Source: Candidatus Ornithoclostridium faecavium
GTDB lineage: Bacteria; Bacillota; Clostridia; Christensenellales; UBA3700
Direction: 5' to 3'
Length of the DNA: 33,084 nucleotides
Assembly (NCBI GenBank): GCA_018714045.1
Contig: DVNX01000012.1
Location: 1 to 33,084 of the forward strand
Shown here: in pieces, positions 21,708 through 30,775 of the stretch
Numbering within the stretch: the first letter of the stretch is position 1
How the letters are laid out: every line of letters begins with the position of its first letter
Notes under the pieces: generated by a model
What the model saw: only the letters and a program-made list of their open reading frames with translations
Told to the model about the DNA's origin: nothing
Database searches by the model: none
Position numbers and translations under genes: made by a program

Positions 21708-23339
21708 TTATCTCGTCAGATAAGCGTAACAGGTAACAAATCCCGAACCGCTCGTAGACCCGCTGCGGTATTCGACGTAACTCACGAGATAGCCGCCGTC
21801 GACTTCTCCGATCAAAACAGGCTCAGAAGCAAACTCTTTGATCACGCTGTTTGTGACCATATCGTAAAGACGGTATCCGTCAGAAGCCTTAACGCTGACA
21901 AAACCGGGGCACAGCTCTTTTAAGCTGCTCTTTTTACATACTTCTGTTATTTCACGGCTACTTTTGTTTAACGCATATATGTATATATCTCCGTATCTGT
22001 CGGCAACATAGTAATAAATGTAATTCTGCCAGTAATCTTCAAAAATAAATCCTCTGCCGCCGACGTCGTCGAGAGACATTAACTTACTGCCGTCCGCAGC
22101 GTAAACGGTATTTCCGTCGGCGGATATCATTGTTCCCGACACCGTGATCGTCGAGTAATCCGTGTTGAGTTTCGATAACGGCGTATCCAGAACGCGTTCT
22201 TTGCCTCTGTAAACGACGATCCTTTCCTTATTTTTGAATACGACGTATCCACTGCCCGCCTCGTACCCCGTAGCGCCCGGCAATATCGACTGAATGTCAA
22301 CTGCCACTTTCATATCCTCATCGAATATCTGCAGACCTGCCGCAGACAGAGAGCGGTCGCTGAGAATCTGCATACACGTGCATGCAGTGAACCCGCCGTC
22401 CTTGTCGTAGTCAGAACCTGTTATCACGTATCCGACGTCGCCTGCTTTTTTCGTCTTTCCTTTAGCTATGTCGTATATATAGGTGTTGAGCTTATACATG
22501 CTCTCGCCTATATAGAAGTCGTAACCTTTGGTCGTATTAGCGGGAAGCAGGATTATTTCCTGCACGGCGATCTTATCTCCCGGAAGGAGCGTGATCATGT
22601 TTTGTCTGTTAGCGGAATTTACGGATCCCGTGACGGAAGAGAGGCTCACCGTTTCTCCTCCCGTATAACTGCCCTTCTTCAGAACGACGAAAGCGTTGCC
22701 GTCGGGATAAAAATATACATTGTAATTCTCCGTTTCTTCGAGTTCTTCCGAATTATAACGGCTTAACGCGCTGTCGTTATCCGAAACGAGATAATACGAA
22801 TCTCCGTCCTTAACTATAAGCTGTCCGTTTCCCGCGTCTAACACTCCGCCCTCTTTCGCCGAAGCGTTTATTCTGTACGTTCCGTCGTCGGTTGAGTCGT
22901 AGGTGAGCAGATCTTCGCCTTCGACATCGGTCGCCAGCTCTCCCGCAGAAGTATAGAAAGTAAGGTAATTGCCCGAAAACCTTTCGTCAATGCAGAAAAA
23001 CATCCCGCTCCATTCCTCTCCGTCTGTAAACGTGAGCAAGTAAGGACGCCTTTCCCCGTTGTAAACGATCTTCCTCTCATCGGTATTGAATACCGCATAG
23101 ACCTTATCTCCGGAAAAATCGGTATTTTCGAATATAAGGTTTTTTGCGCCGTGATATTCTCCCGTAACGATCATGTCCGTTCCCTCTGTTACAGCGAAAA
23201 ACTCTCCGCGTCTTACGTCTCCTTCAGAAGCTGCTGCGAGAACGGATACGTCCGTTTTTTCCGAACACGCCGTAGCGAGCGCGGCAAAAGACAGCAACGC
23301 AAGTACGCACGCTACAACTATCAACAATCTCTTTTTCAT
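21708..23339 (-). CDS. Large lipoprotein of unknown function
   Basis: 543 aa. The signal peptide MKKRLLIVVACVLALLSFAALATAC ends in lipobox LATAC, so the mature protein is a lipid-anchored surface protein. The rest is soluble and beta-rich, with recurring blade-like segments (DGNTVYAADGSKLMSLDDV, RYGDIYIYALNKSSREITEV, DGYRLYDMVTNSV) suggesting a WD/YVTN-like or DUF5050-like beta-propeller in the C-terminal half. I do not recognise the family. The reading frame is open to 23471, but that falls in the promoter; the ATG at 23339 has GGGAG 5 nt upstream and begins the signal peptide. Monocistronic, with its own promoter and terminator. Confidence 0.78.
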   Translation of the reverse strand: MKKRLLIVVACVLALLSFAALATACSEKTDVSVLAAASEGDVRRGEFFAVTEGTDMIVTGEYHGAKNLIFENTDFSGDKVYAVFNTDERKIVYNGERRPYLLTFTDGEEWSGMFFCIDERFSGNYLTFYTSAGELATDVEGEDLLTYDSTDDGTYRINASAKEGGVLDAGNGQLIVKDGDSYYLVSDNDSALSRYNSEELEETENYNVYFYPDGNAFVVLKKGSYTGGETVSLSSVTGSVNSANRQNMITLLPGDKIAVQEIILLPANTTKGYDFYIGESMYKLNTYIYDIAKGKTKKAGDVGYVITGSDYDKDGGFTACTCMQILSDRSLSAAGLQIFDEDMKVAVDIQSILPGATGYEAGSGYVVFKNKERIVVYRGKERVLDTPLSKLNTDYSTITVSGTMISADGNTVYAADGSKLMSLDDVGGRGFIFEDYWQNYIYYYVADRYGDIYIYALNKSSREITEVCKKSSLKELCPGFVSVKASDGYRLYDMVTNSVIKEFASEPVLIGEVDGGYLVSYVEYRSGSTSGSGFVTCYAYLTR

Positions 23340-23442
23340 AAGCTCTCCCTTTAATCCGACAATTCCGAAATATCGTAATTTCGGTTCTGTACGTATTTCC
23401 CGACGCGCTCCGAAACCGCGCCGCGCATTTTTACTAAATTTT

Positions 23443-23471
23443 ATTGTATCACCATTCTTTATATTTGTCAA
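23443..23471 (-). promoter_or_regulatory. Promoter of the lipoprotein gene
   Basis: Minus strand TTGACA (23471-23466), 17-bp spacer, TACAAT (23448-23443). The leader is ~95 nt with no recognised riboswitch. Confidence 0.88.
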
Positions 23472-23737
23472 CAGAACTCAGACATATGGCGTCCTCTTTC
23501 ACCGGCGAGCCGCAGTCGGAATCTTTCTGTTCTCATGGTTTACCGTACCAGAATAAGGAAACCTTTTCTTTCAGACGTCTGACGATTACCCTCCTTGAGA
23601 GTTACGCGAAATTCCGTAAAACAAACATCTCGTCGTCCTTTCGTCTTTGAATTCTTCAACTTTTGCCTTTCGCGCCGCAACTCCCTCTTGCGCCCGTTAA
23701 GAAGCGCGCACGTACGATATCGCGTCTGATCTGAAAC
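23472..23737. other. Gene-free stretch
   Basis: No ORF, promoter or RNA fold that I can support between the lipoprotein promoter and the ktrA terminator. Confidence 0.6.
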
Positions 23738-23764
23738 AAAAAAGAGAGCCTTTCGACTCTCTTT
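23738..23764 (-). terminator. Terminator of ktrB-ktrA
   Basis: AAAGAGAG/CTCTCTTT stem with an eight-base loop; on the minus strand the stem runs into TTTTTTG. Confidence 0.85.
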
Positions 23765-23797
23765 GCGTATTTGACCTTTTACCTGCCCGCCTTTTGA

Positions 23798-24481
23798 TCA
23801 GGACAGTCTCGAACTCAGCGAGCCTATGTCGTCCATATTGCCGCCGACAATGAGTTTGCTGCCTTCGGTCAGCACGGTAGCGCCGTAAGGATTTGCGTTG
23901 ATCTCTCCCGTCTTGCTTATGACTACCAGCACGTTGACCGCGTATTTATTGCGTATGTCGAGGTCGATCAGCGGCTTTCCCGTCCATTCTCTGGGGACTT
24001 CTATCTCCGCGAGACCGTAACCGGACGCTATCTCTATGAGGTCGTTGATCTTAGGATGAGTAAGGATACGCGCCGTCTTTATCGCGGTATCCGCTTCAGG
24101 TATGACGACGTAATCCACGCCGATTTTTTTAAGCACCTTTGCATGCTTGCCGTTCTGCGCCTTTGCGACGATATAATTTACGCCCATCTCCTTGCAGATA
24201 AGCGCGGTGATGATAGACGCCTGTATATTGTCTCCTATCGCGATTATGACGGCGTCGAAGTCTGCGATTCCGATCGACTTGAGATTGCTCTCTTCTGCAA
24301 CGTTGGTCGCGACGGTGTGAGTCGCAAAGTCCGCGACCTCGTATATTTTCTCTTCGCTCTCGTCTACGGCGAGCACTTCGCAGCCGTAATTGTAAAGCGC
24401 CTTAGTGACCTCTGTACCGAACCTGCCCAAGCCCAGCACCGCGACCTGTTTTATATTGGATTTCGGCAATTTGTTTTCCAT
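23798..24481 (-). CDS. ktrA: Potassium uptake regulatory subunit KtrA (TrkA family)
   Basis: 227 aa. RCK_N domain: VAVLGLGRFGTEVTKAL (G-x-G-x-x-G) and AVDESEEK at the end of strand 2, binding ATP/ADP or NAD(H). RCK_C domain from about residue 140 (EIEVPREWTGKPLIDLDIR), which in Gram-positive KtrA binds c-di-AMP. It forms a cytoplasmic octameric ring that gates KtrB. ATG at 24481 follows AGGAGG by 4 nt, and the gene starts 12 bp after ktrB, so the two subunits are made together. Confidence 0.93.
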   Translation of the reverse strand: MENKLPKSNIKQVAVLGLGRFGTEVTKALYNYGCEVLAVDESEEKIYEVADFATHTVATNVAEESNLKSIGIADFDAVIIAIGDNIQASIITALICKEMGVNYIVAKAQNGKHAKVLKKIGVDYVVIPEADTAIKTARILTHPKINDLIEIASGYGLAEIEVPREWTGKPLIDLDIRNKYAVNVLVVISKTGEINANPYGATVLTEGSKLIVGGNMDDIGSLSSRLS

Positions 24482-24493
24482 AACTCCTCCTGT

Positions 24494-25855
24494 TTACAAG
24501 ATGATTCCCGCTTCGGGATATTTGACGTGCGCCTGCGCTTTTACGCTGGACGAGAACGCCATGAAGAAACCGAACGAACCGATCCTTCCCATATACATAT
24601 TCAGCGACAAGATAAGCTTCGCGCCCGTATTCAGCGACGGAGTTATACCCTCGCTGAGACCGACCGTTGCGTACGCGCTGACCTGTTCGAACAAAAGCTG
24701 AGACATAGCGAACCTGCCATGCATGCAGATCTCGAGCCCCATAAGGCTGAGCACCGCGACGGATACGGCGAGCGTGAATATCGTCGCCGCCTTAGCCAGG
24801 GTCTCTCTGCCTATGCTGTGCATATCTATGATTATTTCCTTCTTCTGCCTTATCGTCGCGTAGACCGTGGCGAGAAGAACGAAAAGCGTAGTCGTCTTGA
24901 TACCGCCGCCCGTACCGCCGGGGCAAGCGCCGACGAACATCCATACTATCGTGACCGTCTTTGAAAAATCGGTCATCGCTCCCTGATCGATAGAAGCAAA
25001 GCCCGCCGTTCTCGCAGTTACCGACTGGAAAAACGCGTTGACCAGTTTATCTCCGAAATTCATCTTCCCGAGAGTCGCGGGGTTTGAGTATTCCGCCGCA
25101 AGTATGCAGACGGTACCGACGACTATAAGCGCCAGGGTCGTGGGAAGGACTACCTTGGTATGCAGTTTAAGTCTGCGCCAGCTTCCCGCGCGGAAAATGT
25201 CGCTTACGACCACGAAACCTATACCGCCTATTATGATGAGAAGGGCGAGAACTATAAGGATATAGGGATCGGAACTGAACGTCTGCAACGACGACGAACC
25301 GCTCACTATATCGAAGCCCGCATTGCAGAACGCGGTTACGCTGTGAAAAAGACCGTACCACAGAGATCGTCCGAACCCGTAATATCTCGAAAAACCTAAC
25401 GCGAGAAGAAGCGCGCCCGTGATCTCAGCCGCCACCGTCAGTTTTATAACGTCAAGCGTCAGCTTTTTAAGATCAGCCATTCCGGGCTGGGAGAGATCTT
25501 CTCTCATGCTCAGGCGCTTTCTCAAAGAGATCTTGTGTCTTATAAGGATATATACCGTAGACGTCAGCGTCATGAAGCCCAGACCGCCCAGCTGTACGAG
25601 AAGAAGCACGACCACCTGCCCGAATACGGTAAATTCGTCGTGGAGACTGACGACCACAAGTCCGGTGACGCAAGTCGCGCTGGTCGCGGTGAATAACGCG
25701 TCTATAAAAGACAAGGACCCCTGCTGTTTAGTCGCAAAAGGCAACAAAAGAAGCCCCGTTCCGACTACTATGATGACGAAAAAGCTCAGCATCACGAGTC
25801 TTATAGGGGTCAGCACCCTGTCTTTGACATTTTTAACAAACCTTTTTGTATCCAT
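24494..25855 (-). CDS. ktrB: Potassium/sodium transport channel subunit KtrB (TrkH family)
   Basis: 453 aa membrane protein with four M1-P-M2 repeats. The four selectivity loops are visible with their glycines: TATSATCVTGLV, SVTAFCNAGFD, SVTARTAGFAS and SAYATVGLSEG. N-terminus LTPIRLVMLSFFVIIVVGT is typical of KtrB. It conducts K+ with KtrA as gate. The start at 25855 has only a weak GAAG nearby; the better AAAGGAGAG lies ~23 nt upstream and no in-frame start codon fits it, which is odd. First gene of the ktrBA unit. Confidence 0.93.
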   Translation of the reverse strand: MDTKRFVKNVKDRVLTPIRLVMLSFFVIIVVGTGLLLLPFATKQQGSLSFIDALFTATSATCVTGLVVVSLHDEFTVFGQVVVLLLVQLGGLGFMTLTSTVYILIRHKISLRKRLSMREDLSQPGMADLKKLTLDVIKLTVAAEITGALLLALGFSRYYGFGRSLWYGLFHSVTAFCNAGFDIVSGSSSLQTFSSDPYILIVLALLIIIGGIGFVVVSDIFRAGSWRRLKLHTKVVLPTTLALIVVGTVCILAAEYSNPATLGKMNFGDKLVNAFFQSVTARTAGFASIDQGAMTDFSKTVTIVWMFVGACPGGTGGGIKTTTLFVLLATVYATIRQKKEIIIDMHSIGRETLAKAATIFTLAVSVAVLSLMGLEICMHGRFAMSQLLFEQVSAYATVGLSEGITPSLNTGAKLILSLNMYMGRIGSFGFFMAFSSSVKAQAHVKYPEAGIIL

Positions 25856-25892
25856 AATCTTCGACTTCTGCCGAAAAACTCTCCTTTCTTTA

Positions 25893-25947
25893 CGCGCTTA
25901 CGCGCGGTAGATTAAACTTATTATACTATATTTTCGGCTGTTTGCAA
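25893..25947 (-). promoter_or_regulatory. Promoter and leader hairpin of ktrB-ktrA
   Basis: Minus strand TTGCAA (25947-25942), 16 bp, TATAAT (25925-25920). The short leader then carries CGCGC-GTAA-GCGCG (25906-25893), a GNRA-loop hairpin. The leader of ~60 nt is too short for a ydaO-type c-di-AMP riboswitch. Confidence 0.7.
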
Positions 25948-26147
25948 ACTTTTTTTTTGCTTTTCCGATTTTTTCCAGAACTTTTTAATGAGGAAAAGTT
26001 TCTCGTTAGCCGCATTTTTCGCAATATGTATTGAGTTATTCGCCTTTTTTTGCTTTTTCTCATCGTTGAGGCACTCTTTTCTTTTTGACTTTATTTTATA
26101 TCATGCCCGTCGCGCATTCTTTTTGCGTTTATACGCATTATATATGT

Positions 26148-27527
26148 ATGAAAAGATACTTTATTGCTCTGACCGCTGCCTTTTTCGTCTTTTTTTCTCT
26201 GTCTTTATGCTCGTGTTCCTCTTTCGACCCCACTTTCCCTGAAATAAGCGAAAACTACGAAGATCTCGCGAGTAAAGCGACGATAACAGAGATCTCAGAC
26301 GGCAAATATCTCATAGATTTTAAAAAGTCAGCCACCTTCAACCGTCTCGTGCTAAGAGAAAAGTCTGACGGCGTGATCTCGTTTTCTCTCAGTCTTCCTT
26401 CTTCTCCTTCCCCTTTTTACGGCAACGACTTTATCGGATCGTACCGCTATTGCTCTTTCTCCGCCGTAACTACGGATAAACTGCTTCTTTCCGTGACTTG
26501 CGAAAATGACGTCTCTTTTCTCAGACCCGAAGCGTACTATATACCTTTCTCTCCCCTCTCTCCGTTTTCCGTAACGTCTTATATCACCGCAAAAGCCGCG
26601 TTTTTTCTTACCGATAAAAACAAAAACCCTTCCGACGTATTCGATATAATATATTCCGCCTATCTCGACAAAGACGGAAACGTACGGTTTCCCGCCTACT
26701 ATATAGACGGTGAAAAAATAGCGGGAGAAACCGTTCTCGCTTCAGGCGTCGCAAATATCCGCGCCTCTTATCCTCGCGCCCGAATACTCGTCACCGTGCT
26801 CGGAGACCGCGAATTCGACAACGATTCTCTTACCGTGCAGCAGAGGCATTCTTCCGCATTTTCAAATAAAGAAGTTTTAACCGCCTCTCTTCTCGATCTC
26901 CTTTCAGAGTTCGGACTCGACGGGATCTCTTTCGATTACGAATACCCCGTTTCAAAGAGCGATTATTCCCTTTTTACAGACTTTTGCGCGTATTTCGATG
27001 CCTTTTTACCTGAAAATAAACTGTTTACCGCCGCCGTAAGCGCATGGTGCGTCGACAGATCGAGGCTGAGCGCGGGCTCTCTTTCGTGCTTCGACCGAGT
27101 AACGCTCATGGCGTACGACGACCCGGATACCCGCGGTTGCCATTCGACGTTTTACAGCGCGTACTCTCAGCTTATGAGACTGAAAAAACAAGGGGTGCCT
27201 CTAAGCAGGATATCCCTGGGACTGCCGCTTTATTCAAAACCTCTGGACGGTTCCTCCTCTGTCCTCTCATATGCCGACTACGCCGACTCTCTCCCACTTT
27301 TCGACAACGTGACTTACGTCGATTGCGACGGACAAAGCAAAGCGTGTTATTTCAACGGCAGGCAGCTTGTAACGGACAAGACTTCTCTGGCGCAGGATAT
27401 AGGTCTTGCGGGAGTATCGGTATGGCACTACGCTCTCGACAGCTCAGATCCCGCGCTTTCTCTTCTTTGGGCAGCCGACCGCGCTCGCGGCCGCCGCGCG
27501 ACTGCCGATCAGGCGAAGCTTGCTTAA
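26148..27527 (+). CDS. GH18-family glycosidase lipoprotein
   Basis: 459 aa. Signal peptide MKRYFIALTAAFFVFFSLSL with lipobox LCSC, so lipid-anchored outside the cell. An N-terminal beta-rich part of about 120 residues precedes the TIM barrel. The GH18 active-site motif is intact: LDGISFDYEYP (DGxxxDxE, with E as acid), and LMAYDD supplies the conserved M-x-Y-D. GH18 enzymes cut chitin-type beta-1,4-GlcNAc links or N-glycan cores (endo-beta-N-acetylglucosaminidase); spore-cortex relatives also exist, but LysM domains are absent. The ATG at 26148 is taken because it begins the signal peptide; no Shine-Dalgarno sequence lies ahead. Released GlcNAc would be a NahK substrate. No terminator was found behind it. 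Confidence 0.82.
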   Translation: MKRYFIALTAAFFVFFSLSLCSCSSFDPTFPEISENYEDLASKATITEISDGKYLIDFKKSATFNRLVLREKSDGVISFSLSLPSSPSPFYGNDFIGSYRYCSFSAVTTDKLLLSVTCENDVSFLRPEAYYIPFSPLSPFSVTSYITAKAAFFLTDKNKNPSDVFDIIYSAYLDKDGNVRFPAYYIDGEKIAGETVLASGVANIRASYPRARILVTVLGDREFDNDSLTVQQRHSSAFSNKEVLTASLLDLLSEFGLDGISFDYEYPVSKSDYSLFTDFCAYFDAFLPENKLFTAAVSAWCVDRSRLSAGSLSCFDRVTLMAYDDPDTRGCHSTFYSAYSQLMRLKKQGVPLSRISLGLPLYSKPLDGSSSVLSYADYADSLPLFDNVTYVDCDGQSKACYFNGRQLVTDKTSLAQDIGLAGVSVWHYALDSSDPALSLLWAADRARGRRATADQAKLA

Positions 27528-27911
27528 ACAAAGGACAACCTCCCCTGCCCGCCGGGTTTGCTTGCCGTAAGAATTTGCAATATACATCGGATCACCTTTT
27601 AAAGTTTTTACAGATTTTTCGGCAAAATCACCAAGAAAATCTGCTTTGAAAGACAGATTGCAATAAATTTTTAAAGCTTTCACCGTTTTACCGCGCTTAA
27701 GCAGTCAGACGCTCCCGTCACAGCAACAAATGCGGCAGATACGGGCTTCGGTCAATCCGAAAAGTTACAGCTTTCGCAAGCCGATAACTCTCCCGTCGCA
27801 CAGAGAGGAAAATCGCGTTTAAGATTCGCGTTAAGATAGGAGTTCAGACACTCTCATCGGTTAATGAAGCTGTCGTACCGCCGACATCGGCTTATATATC
27901 TTACACGACAT
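27528..27911. other. Gene-free stretch after the GH18 gene
   Basis: Contains a weak AATCTG/CAGATT hairpin near 27640-27661 but no convincing terminator, promoter or ORF. Confidence 0.55.
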
Positions 27912-27937
27912 AAAAAGGACGGTCAGTGCCGTCCTTT
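27912..27937 (-). terminator. Terminator of the MATE gene
   Basis: Nine-base perfect stem AAAGGACGG/CCGTCCTTT with a six-base loop, followed by TTTTTA on the minus strand. Confidence 0.88.
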
Positions 27938-27991
27938 GATCGATATACTTATTCTTTTAGCTCTCAGTCCCGTTTGCTTTGTTCCAAGTTA

Positions 27992-29488
27992 TTATTGCTC
28001 CGCCGCAACGCTTTCATTTACCTTCTCGACGGTTTCTGCATTTTCAATCCTCTCTGCGCTTTCAGACGCCTCAGGAACAGAAGTAATTTTGCCGTCGTTG
28101 GGCACGCCCTTTTTCTCGTATATCAGTTTTATCGGATTGTCCGCGCCCGACCTCAACGCTTTCTTGATGACCTTATGCATTATCACGAAATACGCGATAA
28201 GCAGGAATACGTCCGCGCCGACCCACGCCGACGGACTGGAGAAACATATTCCCGTAAATCCGAACCACTTCGCAAGGAATATCGACGCAAGAGATCTCAT
28301 TGCAAGCTCTGTCGCGCCCGCGATCATCGTCAGCGCGCTTCTGCCTATACCCTGCAACGCGTTACGGTAAACGAATATCGCCGCAAGCGCTATATAGAAT
28401 ACGCCCTGCCAGAGCAAAAACTCTTTGCTCATCGCGATTATCTCTTCCGAAGGATCGTCCACGAACAACATAGTGAGCGGCTTTGCCATAGTCACGACCA
28501 GAACGAGACTCAGGACCGCGCATACCGCGCCCATGATCATACTCTGAGTCACGCCTTCCTTTATCCTCTTAAATTGACCCGCACCGTAGTTCTGTCCCGC
28601 ATACGTAGCTACCGCCGTACCCAGCGCCGCTAAGCTCTGTTGCGCGAGGTTATCTACCTTTGACGCCGCAGTATACGCGGTGACGACCTGCGTGCCCTGC
28701 TTATTCAGCGCGGTCTGCTGTACCATCATGCCTATCGCGGTTATCGAATACTGAAGCGCCATCGGCACGCCTATCGCAAGGTGTTGCAGATAGAAGAGCG
28801 GTTTATTCAGGAAATGCTTCGCTCTTACTCTGCATACGGGGAACCTGACGAACATATAGACGAAACAGCCTATCGCCGACAAAGCCTGTGAAAGCACCGT
28901 CGCCCAGCCTGCTCCTTCGACGCCCGTTCCGAAACCGAGTATGAAAGCAAAGTCAAACACGACATTGAGAAGCGCCGCCAATATAAGAAATACGAGAGGG
29001 GTCTTGCTGTCCCCGAGAGCGCGCAGTATCGATGAAGCGAGATTGTAAAACACGCTCGCAGCCAGTCCCCAGTATATCGTGACGATATAGTCGTAAGAAT
29101 ACTGAATGATATCGTCAGGCGTCTGCATGAGCTTTAAAAGCGGCATGGTAGTGAACACGCTGATAAGCGTAAGTACCACTGACAGCACGACCGAAAGCGC
29201 GACCGAACTGGCAATGCTTCTTTTTATGCCCTCTTTATCGCCAGCCCCGCAAAGCTGACTGGTCTTTACCGCAAAACCTGCGGTCAGTCCCTGAACGAAA
29301 CCTATAACGAGAAAGGAAATAGCTCCCGTCGCGCCTACGCCCGCAAGAGCCGCATCCGAAATCGTATGACCGACGATGATTGCGTCGATCATGCTGTATA
29401 ACTGCTGGAACACATTGCCGACGAATATCGGCAACGTAAAAAACAAAATACTCTTGAACGGTCTCCCTACCGTCAGATCCTTAGTCAT
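27992..29488 (-). CDS. MATE family efflux transporter
   Basis: 498 aa with 12 membrane helices in two homologous halves. Typical features: FKSILFFTLPIFVGNVFQQLYSMIDAIIVG at the start, GVGATGAISFLVIGF, and QQSLAALGTAVATYAGQNYGAG in the second half. Exports cations, drugs or metabolites in exchange for Na+ or H+; substrate not predictable. An extra C-terminal acidic tail of about 40 residues (ASESAERIENAETVEKVNES) is not typical. ATG at 29488 follows GAGGG at a long spacing of 9-10 nt. Single gene; a TATAAT on the minus strand at 29572-29567 may be its -10, with no good -35. Confidence 0.92.
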   Translation of the reverse strand: MTKDLTVGRPFKSILFFTLPIFVGNVFQQLYSMIDAIIVGHTISDAALAGVGATGAISFLVIGFVQGLTAGFAVKTSQLCGAGDKEGIKRSIASSVALSVVLSVVLTLISVFTTMPLLKLMQTPDDIIQYSYDYIVTIYWGLAASVFYNLASSILRALGDSKTPLVFLILAALLNVVFDFAFILGFGTGVEGAGWATVLSQALSAIGCFVYMFVRFPVCRVRAKHFLNKPLFYLQHLAIGVPMALQYSITAIGMMVQQTALNKQGTQVVTAYTAASKVDNLAQQSLAALGTAVATYAGQNYGAGQFKRIKEGVTQSMIMGAVCAVLSLVLVVTMAKPLTMLFVDDPSEEIIAMSKEFLLWQGVFYIALAAIFVYRNALQGIGRSALTMIAGATELAMRSLASIFLAKWFGFTGICFSSPSAWVGADVFLLIAYFVIMHKVIKKALRSGADNPIKLIYEKKGVPNDGKITSVPEASESAERIENAETVEKVNESVAAEQ

Positions 29489-30037
29489 CGAATAATACCC
29501 TCGGTGATTATTCTCACAATTCCGCCCCCGCGAAAATCTTGTCCTTATCTCTTTCTTTCCCGCGACATTATATTACAAATTTTTAAAAAACGTATACTTT
29601 TTTCATCATTTTTCAAAAAATTTTTAATATAAATTTTCGCGCGCTCCGCGCATATGTATTTTATCCGATTTTTTATGGACTTTTCGGGAATTTAATTTGC
29701 ACAACCGCGAAAAGCCGCGGCTTTTACAAAAAAACGGCACGAAATGCCGTAATTACTTGTTTTTATATGAGATGAGAGTTAAATTCCTTCTCTTTTAAGC
29801 TTAAACGTCCGATTTGTTTTTCAACGCTTTTCCTTGCGTTTATTATTTCTTCAAGCAATATTTACCGCAACGCCTCGCTCTTTCTTTCATAAACGTCTTT
29901 TATCATTCTTTTCCTCTTGTTCAAAATCGGTCATCCGACCGTCAAAATCTTATCCGTCGATGTCTACGCTTGCAGATTTACACCGTTTTGTCCATATTTT
30001 ATTGTAAGATCGATCAAAGCCGTCCGCATCTTCTTTT
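29489..30037. other. Long intergenic region
   Basis: Near 29567-29572 a possible MATE -10. AT-rich tract 29575-29640. A perfect 16-bp palindrome AAAAGCCGCGGCTTTT at 29710-29725 and a minus-strand terminator at 29727-29750. Between the terminator and the gene stop at 30038 are ~290 bp with no ORF I trust; this would be an unusually long 3' UTR. Confidence 0.6.
29727..29750 (-). terminator. Terminator of the 30038-31312 membrane-protein unit
   Basis: Minus strand ACGGCA-TTTCG-TGCCGT followed by TTTTTTTG. It lies ~290 bp past the nearest minus-strand stop codon. Confidence 0.8.
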
Positions 30038-30670
30038 TTAGTCGACTTTATCTGAAAGAACTCTTTCGGCATTCGTTTCTTCCGCCTTTTTCACCGCAGC
30101 GCGGAGTCTGAATCCCTTGAGCGCCGAAAGCAGAGATCCTATTGCGGTCACCGCTCCCGCAACGACGCCCGTAATGCCCGAAGAGGACAGCGCCTGCCCG
30201 CCGCTGACCGACAACAAAGCCGTCTGAGTAAGAGCAAGAGCGGCAAGCGCTCCGGACAGGTTTATCCTCTTCAGTTCCACCCCGAATCCGTCTTTCGCCT
30301 TAGCCGCACCTATAAGCCCCGCGATCGCAGCCCCGAGGTCGTAAAAGGATACCGCCGCGATCGTTATCGCAGCTATCATACCGTAACCGAACCCCACAGG
30401 ATCGACAAGTTGTCTTACCGCCCCTACCGTATAAAATATCGCCGAAGCTCCCGTGACCCCCGCCACCGACAGATACAGCGAAACCCTTCTTTTCGCTCCG
30501 CTTTCCTTTCTTCCTTTCAGGCATAAAGCCTTGGCTATCAGAAAGCCGCAGGAATAAAATGCGGAAAGCACCGTAAAGACTGAAAGAGAGACTGCGCCTG
30601 CGACCAGTTTCGCAACAGTCGATACCGCGCTGATTACAACCGATAAATAGCCTTTCGTTTCTTTGTTCAC
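30038..30670 (-). CDS. Integral membrane protein of unknown function
   Basis: 210 aa with about five hydrophobic segments (YLSVVISAVSTVAKLVAGAV, FTVLSAFYSCGFLIAKAL, SLYLSVAGVTGASAIFYTV, FGYGMIAAITIAAVSFY with LGAAIAGLIGA, and a C-terminal pair). The sequence is rich in Ala, Gly and Ser with a basic end. Family not recognised. The start is GTG at 30668-30670: GGGAGGAG lies 6 nt upstream, while the longer frame to 30736 lacks a binding site. It follows the 30776-31312 gene on the same strand by 105 bp and is probably co-transcribed, divergent from the TetR gene. Confidence 0.65.
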   Translation of the reverse strand: MNKETKGYLSVVISAVSTVAKLVAGAVSLSVFTVLSAFYSCGFLIAKALCLKGRKESGAKRRVSLYLSVAGVTGASAIFYTVGAVRQLVDPVGFGYGMIAAITIAAVSFYDLGAAIAGLIGAAKAKDGFGVELKRINLSGALAALALTQTALLSVSGGQALSSSGITGVVAGAVTAIGSLLSALKGFRLRAAVKKAEETNAERVLSDKVD

Positions 30671-30775
30671 AGTTTTCTCCTCCCGCTGCTTTGGTTTTCC
30701 CGGCTTTCCGCATTGTCTTTTTCCTTCCTGCTTCACCGTTTTCGCTCTAAACGTAAAGAGGTCGGCGCGCCCGCG

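Noticed and set aside
23340..23471. Upstream extension of the lipoprotein frame to 23471
   Set aside because: It would place the start within the promoter and put 44 residues before a perfect signal peptide.
25856..25925. c-di-AMP (ydaO) riboswitch ahead of ktrB
   Set aside because: The leader is ~60 nt with only one small hairpin; the riboswitch needs over 100 nt.
30671..30736. Upstream extension of the 210-aa membrane protein to a GTG at 30736
   Set aside because: No ribosome binding site precedes that GTG and the extension covers the strong GGGAGGAG site that serves the GTG at 30670.
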